NCBI RefSeq assembly: GCF_000024085.1
Contig: NC_013166.1
Span: forward strand, 2,542,001 to 2,606,000
DNA: 64,000 nt
Direction of reading: 5' to 3'
DNA from: Kangiella koreensis DSM 16069
GTDB lineage: Bacteria > Pseudomonadota > Gammaproteobacteria > Enterobacterales > Kangiellaceae
The stretch's first letter is position 1. Every line of letters begins with the position of its first letter. A program made the translations under genes and the position numbers. Under the pieces are notes generated by a model. The model made no database searches, was not told the origin of the DNA, and saw only the letters and a list, made by a program, of their open reading frames with translations. Below are positions 56,073 through 64,000 of the stretch, piece by piece.

Positions 56073-56453
56073 AATGTTTCTCCTTTTGTCACAAGTGGAG
56101 TTATGTTTTAGCACGCAGAAAATTCAAGAAACACGATTCAGTTCACACTCAATTATTTGTAAGCCCAAGTTTATTGATTTGTTATTTTTATGTGAAAAGA
56201 GGCACTACGTTTATGGCTACCAATTGTCACAATGCATGCCAACTCAACCACAACAAAACTCAGGATAACCGATTGATTATAAAGATATTTTTATTGTAAA
56301 AAATGTTTGCTCTGTATACTTTGTCACGATTTTAAAGCGAACTTTTTTAGACGGGAACCTCTACCAATTAGCGAGGTCATAACGGGGATAAAAAAACCTC
56401 TTTAAGGCTCCAACACTTAAAGAGGTTTGATATAACAATGGCTAAAACGGGAG
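56073..56453. other. Intergenic region between yeeN-like gene and secreted-protein pair
   Basis: This 381-bp stretch is AT-rich. It holds the promoter of the secreted-protein pair (AAGGAG directly ahead of 56072) and the terminator of the yebC-family gene at 56391-56428. No RNA gene or mobile element is visible; a possible short reading frame on the plus strand at 55942-56268 overlaps the real gene and is not credible. Confidence 0.5.
56391..56428 (-). terminator. Intrinsic terminator after the YebC-family gene
   Basis: Minus strand: AAACCTCTTTAAG (56428-56416 complement) forms a 13-bp perfect stem with CTTAAAGAGGTTT around a 9-nt loop, followed by a T-run. It lies 26 bp past the yebC-family stop. 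Confidence 0.85.
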
Positions 56454-57170
56454 CTAATATTCTGCGCTGTGATAAACGTTCTGCACATCATCCTGGTCGT
56501 TAGCCATTTCTAAAAATTTCTCGAACATTTCCAGATCTTCGCCTGAAATCGGGGTCATAACTTTTGGTACAAATTGAATTTCGTCTACTTCGAATTCGAT
56601 GTCTCCAAAATGCTCTTGCAGAGCCTGGCTGGCTTTGAAGTAGTCGGTTTGAGGAGCGAAGACCGTAATTTTGCCGTCTTCATGCTCAATGTCGGTGACG
56701 TCTACATCCGCCATCATTAAGGCCTCAAGAGCACCTTCTTCATCATCGCTTTTAAAGACGAAAATCGCACTGTGATCGAACATATGCATGACGCTGCCTT
56801 CGTTGCCAATCTTCGATTTGGTTTTAACAAAACACTGGCGTACCTCACCAAAAGTACGATTTGGATTGTCGGTCAGGCATTCAACAATCACCATCACATT
56901 ACCCGGTGCATAACCTTCGTATCGAGCAACTGCAAAGTCTTCGCCGGCACCGCCTTGCGCCTTATCCAGAGCTTTCTGGATAACGTGCGCTGGCACCTGA
57001 TCGCGCTTGGCGCGCTCCATCAAGCTGCGTAACGCCAAATTACTTTCGGGCTCTGCTCCGCCCTGCTTGGCGCAAACATAGATTTCGCGGCTGTATTTAC
57101 TGTAAACCCGGGCATTTTGATCCGAGGTTTTGGCCATAGACTCTTTGCGGTTCTGGAAAGCGCGTCCCAT
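56454..57170 (-). CDS. YebC/PmpR family protein, YeeN-like
   Basis: A 238-residue protein from ATG 57170. The start [38 protein letters not shown] resembles the YeeN branch (MGRKWANI-type) rather than the YebC/RuvC-linked branch (MAGHSKWANI). The conserved ALDKAQGG and [23 protein letters not shown] segments are present. YebC-family proteins act in transcription or in relieving ribosome stalling. Stand-alone gene with its own terminator, within the insert between dnaK and grpE. Confidence 0.9.
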   Translation of the reverse strand: MGRAFQNRKESMAKTSDQNARVYSKYSREIYVCAKQGGAEPESNLALRSLMERAKRDQVPAHVIQKALDKAQGGAGEDFAVARYEGYAPGNVMVIVECLTDNPNRTFGEVRQCFVKTKSKIGNEGSVMHMFDHSAIFVFKSDDEEGALEALMMADVDVTDIEHEDGKITVFAPQTDYFKASQALQEHFGDIEFEVDEIQFVPKVMTPISGEDLEMFEKFLEMANDQDDVQNVYHSAEY

Positions 57171-57261
57171 AGGATTCTCTCTCAATAAAATGTGATGAAT
57201 AAATAAGCGGAGTATTGTATTAGGGTTTAGGAAAATTGGGAAATATTAATATAACTCCCGT

Positions 57262-57789
57262 TTATTCACTCTGTGGTTTTTGTTGCTTCTGTTTATATAG
57301 GCCATCAAATATCGTCTTCCATTGCTCACCCCCATCCTGCGACACCTGCCAGACCTGGCGTACATGCTCTTCCTCCTGTGTCCAACGGATACGATTCAAA
57401 AGCTTACCCTTGTCACTCTGGGTTTCCCCAGTCAGCTCCATAGCGCCATCCTTAAAACCACCTTCAAGCCTTAACAAGGTTCCAGTATTGTCTACCCAGC
57501 TCTGGTGCCATACCCCACGAGAAGCATCATAAATGTTGTAACTATTGCCACGGAATGCGCCTTCACTGTGCCAGTTCTCATGCAAAGCACAGCCATCCAG
57601 CACCTGAGTGATCGTATTTTCGCCCACCTTCTGACCTTCAGGGTTGAACACCTCCCACTCCCCAATCCAGAAATCAAATTGCCGATGCTCCTTGCTCGAG
57701 CAACTTGGAGGTGGTACCGGATCGGCAGCAACAGCGACACCACAAAAGCAAATGGCAAGCAGTAAAATAAAGCGAACGAATGACATCAT
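57262..57789 (-). CDS. Secreted lipocalin-like / DUF1579-like protein
   Basis: From ATG 57789 (AAGGG, 9 nt upstream), 175 residues with a signal peptide (MMSFVRFILLLAICFCGVAVAADP). The mature domain starts HRQFDFWIGEWEVFNPEGQKVGENTITQ, the DFWIGEW motif of the DUF1579/THAP4-like beta-barrel group, with GCALHENW and SWVDNTGTLLRLEG strands. Probably a periplasmic ligand-binding beta-barrel; ligand unknown. Confidence 0.75.
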   Translation of the reverse strand: MMSFVRFILLLAICFCGVAVAADPVPPPSCSSKEHRQFDFWIGEWEVFNPEGQKVGENTITQVLDGCALHENWHSEGAFRGNSYNIYDASRGVWHQSWVDNTGTLLRLEGGFKDGAMELTGETQSDKGKLLNRIRWTQEEEHVRQVWQVSQDGGEQWKTIFDGLYKQKQQKPQSE

Positions 57790-57951
57790 GATAGACAACC
57801 CTTTAATAACGATAACCCTATTTCTACCCACCGCAACAGATACTGTCAATGACATATTGAGTGGGCACAAAAAAAGCGAGCCAGAGGTCCGCCTTCAGTT
57901 TCAATTGACCCTTGTTGGGTTACGGATTAATAGTTTATGGGGAGCCGTCAG

Positions 57952-57970
57952 ACTCTGACCCCATTAATTC
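57952..57970 (+). repeat. Cassette motif copy B (ACTCTGACCCCATTAATTC)
   Basis: An exact copy of the 19-bp motif, 54 bp beyond the 3' end of the gene at 58024-58347. Four copies lie within 1.5 kb here, each between small minus-strand genes. Confidence 0.75.
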
Positions 57971-58023
57971 AACAGCTTTAAGATTATTTTAATGATTGAC
58001 ATGAATGCACCTTCGGCAGTGAA

Positions 58024-58347
58024 TTAATTCCATACAATTATTGGCTCGCCTGGTATTTCAAGCACTAAAGCTTCTGGTCCATTATAAGATTCATCATCTA
58101 AAAAAACTTTTATTGATATTTTATCATCAAATAAAAACTCTATGGATTTATCGCTTTCGTTTACTTCTAATAAATACTTACCTAATATAGTATCTTTGAA
58201 ATCGTTTATATTTGAGGGCTGTGTTTGCCTTTCATTATGTATAGCTAATCCAATACCGCCTTTAAAGCCAAAATAAATACTTTCCCCATCAAACTCAAAA
58301 TCAACCACTGTATTATTTATTATTTTATCTATCCCTATTGATCGCAT
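58024..58347 (-). CDS. Small acidic hypothetical protein (cassette cargo)
   Basis: A 107-residue acidic protein of unknown family (MRSIGIDKIINNTVVDF, then FGFKGGIGLAIHNE, SIEFLFDDKISIKVFLDDESYNGPEA and GEPIIVWN). The beta-rich pattern and small size resemble immunity-type proteins; this is a weak analogy. It is AT-rich relative to the surrounding core genes, with motif copies on both sides, suggesting acquisition. Confidence 0.55.
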   Translation of the reverse strand: MRSIGIDKIINNTVVDFEFDGESIYFGFKGGIGLAIHNERQTQPSNINDFKDTILGKYLLEVNESDKSIEFLFDDKISIKVFLDDESYNGPEALVLEIPGEPIIVWN

Positions 58348-58410
58348 TGCTATCCTCTATTTTTAGCTTATTGGGAAATGAAATCAATTGGATATAAGAA
58401 CAAGGTGCAT

Positions 58411-58424
58411 CAAGACGCGTCTTG
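58411..58424. repeat. Perfect 14-bp palindrome
   Basis: CAAGACGCGTCTTG lies in the 91-bp gap between two small accessory genes that have no cassette motif between them. It may be a different boundary or an operator. Confidence 0.5.
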
Positions 58425-58438
58425 CGCTTAAACTTCAA

Positions 58439-58669
58439 TCACTCACTTCTGGGCCTTAATAGTTTAACTTCTTTTAATTCAACATAATGAATTAATCCGG
58501 ATTCTTCGGAGTCAACTAATATTCCTGTCTTCAAATATTCCCAATCTTTTTGCTTATACATATCTGAATATATTGAGCCAGAAATGTTACAAACAACAGT
58601 GCCGCGAACACCATCTGACCACTCTACAAAATCACCTATTTTCAAAACCTTTCCGTGAGCATATTCCAT
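58439..58669 (-). CDS. Small hypothetical protein (cassette cargo)
   Basis: A 76-residue soluble protein (MEYAHGKVLKIGDFVEWSDGVRGTVVCNISG and onward) with an SH3-like or KOW-like strand pattern at its start (a V-x-x-GD-x-VEW-x-D-G-x-x-G-x-V type motif). Family unknown. It sits right next to motif copy C, with no other gene in the gap. Confidence 0.55.
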   Translation of the reverse strand: MEYAHGKVLKIGDFVEWSDGVRGTVVCNISGSIYSDMYKQKDWEYLKTGILVDSEESGLIHYVELKEVKLLRPRSE

Positions 58670-58674
58670 ACTTT

Positions 58675-58693
58675 ACTCTGACCCCATTAATTC
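58675..58693 (+). repeat. Cassette motif copy C (ACTCTGACCCCATTAATTC)
   Basis: An identical 19-bp copy. Its start is 6 bp from the start codon of the gene at 58669. AT-rich ATTAATT repeats follow. Confidence 0.75.
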
Positions 58694-58727
58694 CTATTAA
58701 TTTTCTGCATTAATTCTTGTTTTTTAA

Positions 58728-58991
58728 TTATTTCTTATTAAGCATAACTAAAAGTATTATACTAATTATAATTAAAAAGAGATAAATTCCCGACGTCATA
58801 AAGAATTCAATGGGACTGTTTTCGTATAAAATACGACGCCCCCTACGAGTTGTAATCTCTAATGTAATCAAAGCAGAAATTACTTTAAAGGAACTAATAC
58901 CAAAAAGCCCTAGTGCAAGGATAGAGCCGATTATTTTTGAACTATTATGGGCAGCCACAATTTTCCTCTTCATAGCCATTAAAGATTTCAA
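58728..58991 (-). CDS. Small membrane protein (cassette cargo)
   Basis: An 87-residue protein with two hydrophobic segments (about 19-43 and 63-85) separated by a basic loop (TTRRGRRILYENSP). No family recognised. Alone between motif copies C and D. Confidence 0.5.
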   Translation of the reverse strand: MKSLMAMKRKIVAAHNSSKIIGSILALGLFGISSFKVISALITLEITTRRGRRILYENSPIEFFMTSGIYLFLIIISIILLVMLNKK

Positions 58992-59013
58992 AAGTTACAT
59001 TAATAGGCTTCTC

Positions 59014-59032
59014 ACTCTGATCCCATTAATTC
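59014..59032 (+). repeat. Cassette motif copy D (one mismatch)
   Basis: ACTCTGATCCCATTAATTC differs from copies B and C by one base (C to T). It lies between the two membrane-protein genes. Confidence 0.7.
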
Positions 59033-59055
59033 ACGCTTACTCTAAATCCCAAAGA

Positions 59056-59391
59056 CTAATAGTTTGATACGATGTCATATAATATCAAGCTATCAAGAAA
59101 CAGCGCTAATGTTGATGAAATCAGAATAAAAGACACCTTTGATTCTTTTTTAAGAAGTTTACTTAACGAAAATGGTAAAGCGATAAGTAATATAACTAGC
59201 ACAATAAAGGTTTGCTCCCACCAAAGTGCATCATAACTAGCTTCACCATCAAGTCCGAACCAAGTGGCAATGTAATTACCTGGAGCCCAAACATCGTGTG
59301 ACATAGACAGATTAAACCAAATACTCCCTATCATCAGCGATAACAATGCCAATAGACTAGCAATAACAAGGCTCATAAATATTTTTTTCAT
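59056..59391 (-). CDS. Small three-helix membrane protein (cassette cargo)
   Basis: A 111-residue protein with three hydrophobic segments (about 6-24, 53-72, 82-105) and a periplasmic-type loop (SHDVWAPGNYIATWFGLDGEASYDALWWEQ). No family recognised. It is bounded by motif copies D and E, which are in opposite orientation. Confidence 0.55.
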   Translation of the reverse strand: MKKIFMSLVIASLLALLSLMIGSIWFNLSMSHDVWAPGNYIATWFGLDGEASYDALWWEQTFIVLVILLIALPFSLSKLLKKESKVSFILISSTLALFLDSLILYDIVSNY

Positions 59392-59403
59392 ATTACTTCC
59401 CAG

Positions 59404-59422
59404 GAATTAATGGGGTCAGAGT
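59404..59422 (-). repeat. Cassette motif copy E (inverted)
   Basis: GAATTAATGGGGTCAGAGT is the exact reverse complement of copies B and C. It lies 13 bp upstream of the start of the 59391 gene, so D and E flank that gene as inverted repeats. Confidence 0.75.
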
Positions 59423-59512
59423 ACATTTTATTCTTCTTTGTTCTTCCCGCTGCTCACAGAGTTAATTCTTACTTGGGGCAACCTTCTTATCCTCGAAGAG
59501 TCACTTTCAATC

Positions 59513-59782
59513 TTAAAAGAATGTATGTATAGCATATAACTGCACTAATAAGGGTAGTAGCCAACCCAAGGTAGAGTATCTCAATACATTAACGTATTGC
59601 AGAATATTTTCAGCTAGAACATAAGAAATGGGTAAAGTGAGATAAAATACAATATAAGCCTGAAGTTGAACCAGTCCCCTGTTTGAGGTTAGCTTAGAAC
59701 CACAGCTCTGGCACTCAAATTCATTGACAATCCCATTGAACTTTAATCTTGCTGAGCAAGATGGACACTCAAATTTAATCAT
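59513..59782 (-). CDS. Zinc-ribbon membrane protein
   Basis: From ATG 59782, 89 residues: an N-terminal four-cysteine zinc ribbon (CPSCSARLKFNGIVNEFECQSCGS) then two transmembrane helices. Small zinc-ribbon/TM proteins of this type are common accessory genes with unknown function. Longer frames from 59830 would add 16 residues with a less convincing start. Confidence 0.55.
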   Translation of the reverse strand: MIKFECPSCSARLKFNGIVNEFECQSCGSKLTSNRGLVQLQAYIVFYLTLPISYVLAENILQYVNVLRYSTLGWLLPLLVQLYAIHTFF

Positions 59783-59873
59783 CACACTTCCATCCTTAGG
59801 TTTATGTACTCGGACTTCATTAACTCCCAAGTCGCGGTGCTTTACAGGTGCGCCCTGCTTGAAGGGCCGATGT

Positions 59874-60521
59874 TTACTCCTCTGCGGGATTGGTGCAAAC
59901 TTTTTTCAATGCAACCACAATGGCTCGTTTGCCATCAACATCAATTAATGGCTTGGTTGAGAGGGATATCTTCGGTTCTATTTTTAGTAAACTACCTGAC
60001 TCTAACAGTATGTTTTCTGTAGCGATTTCTTGTTGAGAACCACTCACTTGGCAATCGCCATTAACCGAATAGACAAAATTAATATCCGCTAGTGGAAAGC
60101 CTTCTATCGAACCATTATCCGCAATCACCTTTATCTTAACTTCAAAAGCACCCTGCTTCACCATCAGGTTAAAGTCAGTGATAGGACCATCAGTTAAAGT
60201 AGCGTTAGTTGTCAAGCCACCATCGAAAGTGGCTAAATCTAAGGGGGCTAACAAACGGTGAGAGCTTACCCTTTCAGTATTATCAGTCTTAGAGCTGGGC
60301 TGATGGGTAAGTTTGATGCCATTTCCGGTAAGTAAAAATAGATAGCGTTGTATACCTGTAAAGTTTGAAAAAGCGCCATCTTCAGTCACTCCCGCAATGC
60401 TCAATCGCCAGTCAAAGTCGTTTACATCTCCACCGTCACTAATTGCTAATTCAGTGGTCATTCCTTTGCCATTTTTCCAAGAGATCTGCTTGAACCGTTG
60501 GGGAGGTATTATAGTAAACAA
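59874..60521 (-). CDS. HutD/Ves family protein
   Basis: A 215-residue cupin-like protein. Family hallmarks: MFTIIPPQRFKQISWKNGKGMTTELAI (the W-KNG-G-T-E motif), FDWRLSIAGVTEDGAFSNFTGIQRYLFLLTGNG. HutD-type proteins are bicupins linked to histidine use and Ves to cold growth; no hut genes are in view. It lies between the cassette-like genes and grpE. Confidence 0.88.
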   Translation of the reverse strand: MFTIIPPQRFKQISWKNGKGMTTELAISDGGDVNDFDWRLSIAGVTEDGAFSNFTGIQRYLFLLTGNGIKLTHQPSSKTDNTERVSSHRLLAPLDLATFDGGLTTNATLTDGPITDFNLMVKQGAFEVKIKVIADNGSIEGFPLADINFVYSVNGDCQVSGSQQEIATENILLESGSLLKIEPKISLSTKPLIDVDGKRAIVVALKKVCTNPAEE

Positions 60522-60576
60522 TCAACTAACCTTAGTGTCTATTTCAGTAGCTAAATCTGACCAGAAAGTTAGTCAA

Positions 60577-61200
60577 CTACTGAGCGACAACAACTCGCGC
60601 TGGACGAATCAAGCGTCCATTCAAGGTGTAGCCTTTCTGGAAGACGTCGATCACGGTATTGGATTCATGCTCCGGGCTTTGCACCATGGTCATGGCTTCG
60701 TGCAGTTGCGGATCGAATACTTCTTCTAGCGGATTGAGTTGTTCAACGCCAAACTTCTCAAGAGTGGACAATGTCATTTTCAGGGTTAATTCCATACCAT
60801 CCTGAATCGCTTTGCTTTCTTCGCTTTCTGCTTTTAGTTGCAGACCTTGTTCGATACTGTCAACCACGGCCAGCAGTTCAACGGCAAATTTCTCAATCGC
60901 GTATTTGCGTGCGCTTACCACATCATTCTCAGAGCGACGGCGAATGTTTTCGGCTTCGGCTTTGGTGCGAAGGGCTAAGTCTTTATTCTCGGCAGCTTCC
61001 TGACGCGCGGCTTCCAGCTCAGCTTCAAGCTCTGCAAATTTACGGTCTTCTTCAGTCATATCTTCAAATACCTGGCCTGGATCCACCTCAGATTGCTCAG
61101 CATCATTCTGTTCTGTTTCTGCGGCCTCTTGTTCAACCGCATTTTTGATTTCTTCAATCTTGTCTTCAACCGATTGATTTTTATTGTCTTTTTCAGACAT
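60577..61200 (-). CDS. grpE: Nucleotide exchange factor GrpE
   Basis: From ATG 61200 (GGAGAG upstream), 207 residues. An acidic disordered N-terminus, a long coiled coil (KFAELEAELEAARQEAAENKDLALRTKAEAENIRRRSE), and the beta-wing C-terminal domain (VDSIEQGLQ, PLEEVFDPQLHEAMTMVQSPEHESNTVIDVFQKGYTLNGRLIRPARVVVA). Exchanges ADP for ATP on DnaK. Downstream of hrcA (57-bp gap); a half-CIRCE-like GAGTGCTAA spans its start codon. Confidence 0.97.
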   Translation of the reverse strand: MSEKDNKNQSVEDKIEEIKNAVEQEAAETEQNDAEQSEVDPGQVFEDMTEEDRKFAELEAELEAARQEAAENKDLALRTKAEAENIRRRSENDVVSARKYAIEKFAVELLAVVDSIEQGLQLKAESEESKAIQDGMELTLKMTLSTLEKFGVEQLNPLEEVFDPQLHEAMTMVQSPEHESNTVIDVFQKGYTLNGRLIRPARVVVAQ

Positions 61201-61257
61201 TAGCACTCTCTCCGATCTGCATTCATTAAATTGGTAAACTGGCCGATATATTAGGGT

Positions 61258-62286
61258 TTAGCTATCCTTTTTCAAGGCTGAGCTGATTAATTTGGCGGTA
61301 ATATCAACCATTGGAATCACTTTATCGTAGGCCATACGCGTCGGCCCAACAACTGCCAATACGCCCACCGCTTTGCCGTCGATGGAATAAGGCGCACCGA
61401 CTACGCTGCATTGGGAGAAGCCTTCATAACCGGACTCTTCGCCAATAAACAGTTGTACGCCATCGGCACTCAGGCATTTATCGAGCAAGGTCAGCATTTG
61501 TGTTTTTTCGGCAAAGGCATCAAACACCGATTTCAGATCCGATATGTCACCACCATAGTTCAACAGTTGCGAACGGCCCGTGACCTGCACCTCATCATCA
61601 TTATCGTCTTTGGAAAAACCTTTCTCGGCCACTTCCATCATGGAGGCCATCATTGCATCCATCTGCGCACGGTCACTTTTCAATTCCTGCAACAACTCTT
61701 GGCGCACCGCATTCAGCTCTTTGCCAGCAAAATGATGGTTCACATAATTGGACGCCTGCTGCAGCTCATCGCGTGAGACTTCTGAGTCCAGTTGAATAAC
61801 CCGGTTTTGCACTTCGCCATCATCTAAAATAAGAATCACCAGAATCTTGTTTTGCGATAAGGGCAAAAACTCAACGTGCTTAACGCGCGTCACGTCACGA
61901 CTGGGCACTCGAATCAGACCCGCCATATTGGTCATGTTAGAAAGCATTCGGCTGACGCTGGCCAGCATTTCGCCGGTTTCCGAGGCGCGTCCCAATTGCT
62001 GCTGCAACTGCTGCAAATAGACTTCTTCAACATTAGAGATCGTCAGCAATTGATCGACGAACACCCTAACGCCTTGCGCGGTTGGAATTCGTCCAGCGGA
62101 CGTATGCGGTGCGGTCAACAAACCCATCGCTTCCAGATCCTGCATCACATTACGCACCGTCGCCGGGCTGACTGTCAGCCCCGTTTGCTCCAATAGCTTT
62201 TTCGAGCCCACAGGCTGGCCGGTGGCAATGTAGGATTCCACCAGGGCTTTCATCAGAGTTTGTGCGCGTTGGTCAAATTTGGTCAT
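61258..62286 (-). CDS. hrcA: Heat-inducible transcription repressor HrcA
   Basis: A 342-residue HrcA. N-terminal winged helix (YIATGQPVGSKKLLEQTGLTVSPATVRNVMQDLEAMGLL) with HTSAGRIPTAQGVRVFVD, then the GAF-like dimer/inserted domain. It represses heat-shock genes by binding CIRCE and needs GroE for activity. No full CIRCE element is in the window, so its target may be elsewhere (groE) or the site is diverged. Confidence 0.97.
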   Translation of the reverse strand: MTKFDQRAQTLMKALVESYIATGQPVGSKKLLEQTGLTVSPATVRNVMQDLEAMGLLTAPHTSAGRIPTAQGVRVFVDQLLTISNVEEVYLQQLQQQLGRASETGEMLASVSRMLSNMTNMAGLIRVPSRDVTRVKHVEFLPLSQNKILVILILDDGEVQNRVIQLDSEVSRDELQQASNYVNHHFAGKELNAVRQELLQELKSDRAQMDAMMASMMEVAEKGFSKDDNDDEVQVTGRSQLLNYGGDISDLKSVFDAFAEKTQMLTLLDKCLSADGVQLFIGEESGYEGFSQCSVVGAPYSIDGKAVGVLAVVGPTRMAYDKVIPMVDITAKLISSALKKDS

Positions 62287-62424
62287 AGTTCATCTTAACA
62301 ATTTGGCGTCAATCTAGCCCGCGATTCGATAAAACCACAAATTATGGCAGACGACTTGCCTATTTGCTCTATATATTCTTAAATGTGGTTCAATATGACA
62401 ATTACAAGTAGTTAACCACTAATC

Positions 62425-63300
62425 ATGCCGTCACACCTGAATTTTGCAACTGTTGGCATCATGGGCAAGCCCAAACACCACGAAGTTGGCGAGACCATTG
62501 TCACCTTATTTACCTTCCTGCAACAGGAAAACTATTCCGTGTTGGTCGAAGAGGCGGTTGCAAAAGATCTCGATATCCCTGATACAGTGCAGTGCGACTG
62601 GCAAACGCTAGGCGAAGAGTGCGATCTGATCATTGTGGTTGGCGGTGATGGCAGCATGCTCTATGCCTCACGCCTGATGGCTCAATACAATAAGCCCCTG
62701 CTGGGCGTCAATCGCGGTTACTTAGGCTTCTTAACGGATATTCAGCCGCAACAGGTGACTGAAAAAGTCAGCGAAATTCTGGCCGGAGACTTCACCGAAG
62801 AGCGACGCTTTTTGCTGGAAGCCAATATCGATGGCGATGACCGCTCGAGCGATGCGCTGAATGACATTGTGCTTTATCCCGGTGAGATTTCGCGCATGAT
62901 TGAGTTCGAGGTCTATATCGACAACTCATTTGTTTACAGCGCCCGCGGCGATGGTCTGATTATTTCAACACCGACCGGATCGACCGCCTATTCGCTATCC
63001 GCTGGCGGCCCTATTCTTTCGCCATCCATTAACGCCATCACTCTAGTGCCGATGTTCCCACACACCTTATCCAGCCGCCCCATCGCCATTGATGCCGACA
63101 GCAAGGTGGATATTGTGTTCAGCAACAGCAATCCCAACGAAGCGCGCTTAAGTTGCGATGGCCAGGTCCGTTTCCCGGTGCAACCCGGCGAAAAAATCTG
63201 TGTCCGGAAACGCAAACAGGACTTGTGGTTATTACACCCAAAAGATTATGATTACTTCCGCTTATTAAGAACCAAATTAGGCTGGGGCTCAAAGCTCTAA
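62425..63300 (+). CDS. nadK: NAD kinase
   Basis: A 291-residue ATP-NAD kinase. The diacylglycerol-kinase-like motif is LIIVVGGDGSMLYASRL (about 70-86), followed by GVNRGYLGFLTDIQP and LNDIVLYPGE. The NAD site lies in SARGDGLIISTPTGSTAYSLSAGGPILSP. It makes NADP from NAD. Divergent from hrcA; upstream of recN (41-bp gap), a conserved order. Confidence 0.98.
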   Translation: MPSHLNFATVGIMGKPKHHEVGETIVTLFTFLQQENYSVLVEEAVAKDLDIPDTVQCDWQTLGEECDLIIVVGGDGSMLYASRLMAQYNKPLLGVNRGYLGFLTDIQPQQVTEKVSEILAGDFTEERRFLLEANIDGDDRSSDALNDIVLYPGEISRMIEFEVYIDNSFVYSARGDGLIISTPTGSTAYSLSAGGPILSPSINAITLVPMFPHTLSSRPIAIDADSKVDIVFSNSNPNEARLSCDGQVRFPVQPGEKICVRKRKQDLWLLHPKDYDYFRLLRTKLGWGSKL

Positions 63301-63341
63301 GCTGGCCTCCAGTCCAAACCACTAAGAACCTATAACCACTT

Positions 63342-64000
63342 ATGCTAACCAGTATTCACATCAAAGATTTCGCGATTATCGATCAACTGGATCTCGACCT
63401 GAAATCCGGCATGACTGTTATTACCGGTGAAACCGGCGCTGGTAAATCGATTATGGTCGACGCCTTGTCTTATGCGCTGGGCGAGCGTGCCGATAGTAAT
63501 GTGGTCCGCAATGGCGCCAAGCGAGCGGAAATCAGCGCCTATTTTGATATCAAGCAATTGCCGCACGTCAAAGACTGGTTAGACGAACAGATGCTGGATG
63601 ATGACGACCATTGTATTTTGCGTCGCGTGATTAACCACGATGGCCGCTCTAAAGCTTTTGTTAATGGCCAGCCAGTGAACTTGGCGCAAGTTTCCGAACT
63701 GGGTGATTTTCTGGTCGATATTCACGGCCAACATGAGCATCAATCGCTGTTCAAACCGCAAGTGCATTTGCAGTTGCTGGACCGTTATGCGGGACTGACC
63801 GAGCAAAGCGCGGAGCTTAGCAAAGTGGCCGCGAAAATCGGCTCCATTTCTTCCAAGCTCAAAGCCTTTCAAAGCGCCTTAAAAGATAAAAATGACCGCA
63901 AGGATCTGATCAGCTTTCAGTTACAGGAACTAGAACAGGCGCCGATTGATAAAGCCAACGATATTGAGCAAGAACATAAGCGCGCGGCCAATGCCAGTCG
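63342..64000 (+). CDS. recN: DNA repair protein RecN (partial, 5' end)
   Basis: A frame open from ATG 63342 to the right edge (219 codons) begins MLTSIHIKDFAIIDQLDLDL, then the Walker A motif VITGETGAGKSIMVDALSYALG and LVDIHGQHEHQSLF, typical of the RecN N-terminal ATPase half and start of the coiled coil. It is an SMC-like protein acting in double-strand-break repair. The C-terminus lies outside the window. Confidence 0.97.
   Translation, partial: MLTSIHIKDFAIIDQLDLDLKSGMTVITGETGAGKSIMVDALSYALGERADSNVVRNGAKRAEISAYFDIKQLPHVKDWLDEQMLDDDDHCILRRVINHDGRSKAFVNGQPVNLAQVSELGDFLVDIHGQHEHQSLFKPQVHLQLLDRYAGLTEQSAELSKVAAKIGSISSKLKAFQSALKDKNDRKDLISFQLQELEQAPIDKANDIEQEHKRAANAS

Noticed and set aside
61200..61208. 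CIRCE element for HrcA at the grpE start
   Set aside because: Only one half (GAGTGCTAA on the minus strand) is present; the paired half at the right distance matches 3 of 9 bases.
1..64000. CRISPR array, rRNA genes, prophage or complete insertion sequence
   Set aside because: No regularly spaced repeats, no rRNA sequence, and no transposase, integrase or phage structural genes were seen.

Overview
The window comes from a marine-type gammaproteobacterium. The evidence is a complete Na+-translocating NADH:quinone reductase locus, gammaproteobacterial gene orders (ftsH-folP-glmM, carA-carB-greA, tpiA-secG-tRNA-Leu(GAG)) and gammaproteobacterial protein sequences throughout. A Kangiella-like member of the Oceanospirillales would fit; that assignment is from memory of gene orders and was not tested by a search. 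I see no prophage, CRISPR array, rRNA or complete insertion sequence.

Layout. 0-2.8 kb: three uncharacterised genes, two of them diverged copies of each other, ahead of an Orn/Lys/Arg decarboxylase-family gene (2.8-4.7 kb) and a thioredoxin-fold lipoprotein. 5.5-8.4 kb: an accessory patch with an Mrr-like endonuclease, a methyltransferase, a membrane protein and a REP-like element. 8.4-9.7 kb: tRNA-Leu(GAG), secG, tpiA. 10.1-17.9 kb: nqrABCDEF, apbE and nqrM, behind a structured leader. 17.9-25 kb: CBS protein, OmpA-like protein, glmM, folP, ftsH, rlmE, yhbY. 25-27 kb: a convergent response regulator / histidine kinase pair. 27.2-39 kb: a membrane-lipid and photorepair cluster (two CFA-synthase paralogues, DUF1295, DUF2878, DUF1365, FAD oxidoreductase, fatty-acid desaturase, SnoaL-like lipoprotein, chalcone-isomerase-like protein, photolyase, DUF523/DUF1722 protein, DUF4397 lipoprotein). 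39-45.3 kb: greA, carB, carA, a candidate Csr/Rsm small RNA, dapB. 45.3-51.9 kb: SGNH hydrolase, OPT transporter, LysR regulator, SbtA-like bicarbonate transporter, purE, purK. 51.9-62.3 kb: dnaJ and dnaK, then about 5 kb of small accessory genes, then grpE and hrcA. 62.4-64 kb: nadK and the start of recN.

Three signals stand out. (1) The two divergent promoter regions of the 27-39 kb cluster hold four tandem pairs of a 7-bp box (near TCTTCAC) repeated at exactly 11 bp. Each pair points toward its own gene, so one unidentified regulator probably controls all four transcription units. (2) Between dapB and carA lies a transcript-like stretch with five GGA motifs, one in a clear hairpin loop, a strong intrinsic terminator, and two upstream 18-bp sites resembling the UvrY/GacA binding sequence. 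It looks like a CsrB/RsmZ-type RNA. (3) At 57.9-59.4 kb, small unrelated genes are separated by copies of a 19-bp motif (ACTCTGACCCCATTAATTC), like a cassette array, inside what would otherwise be a contiguous hrcA-grpE-dnaK-dnaJ locus.

Start codons were chosen by reading upstream Shine-Dalgarno sequences, so several starts lie inside the longest possible frame. Functions are from recognition of motifs and families; nothing was searched.
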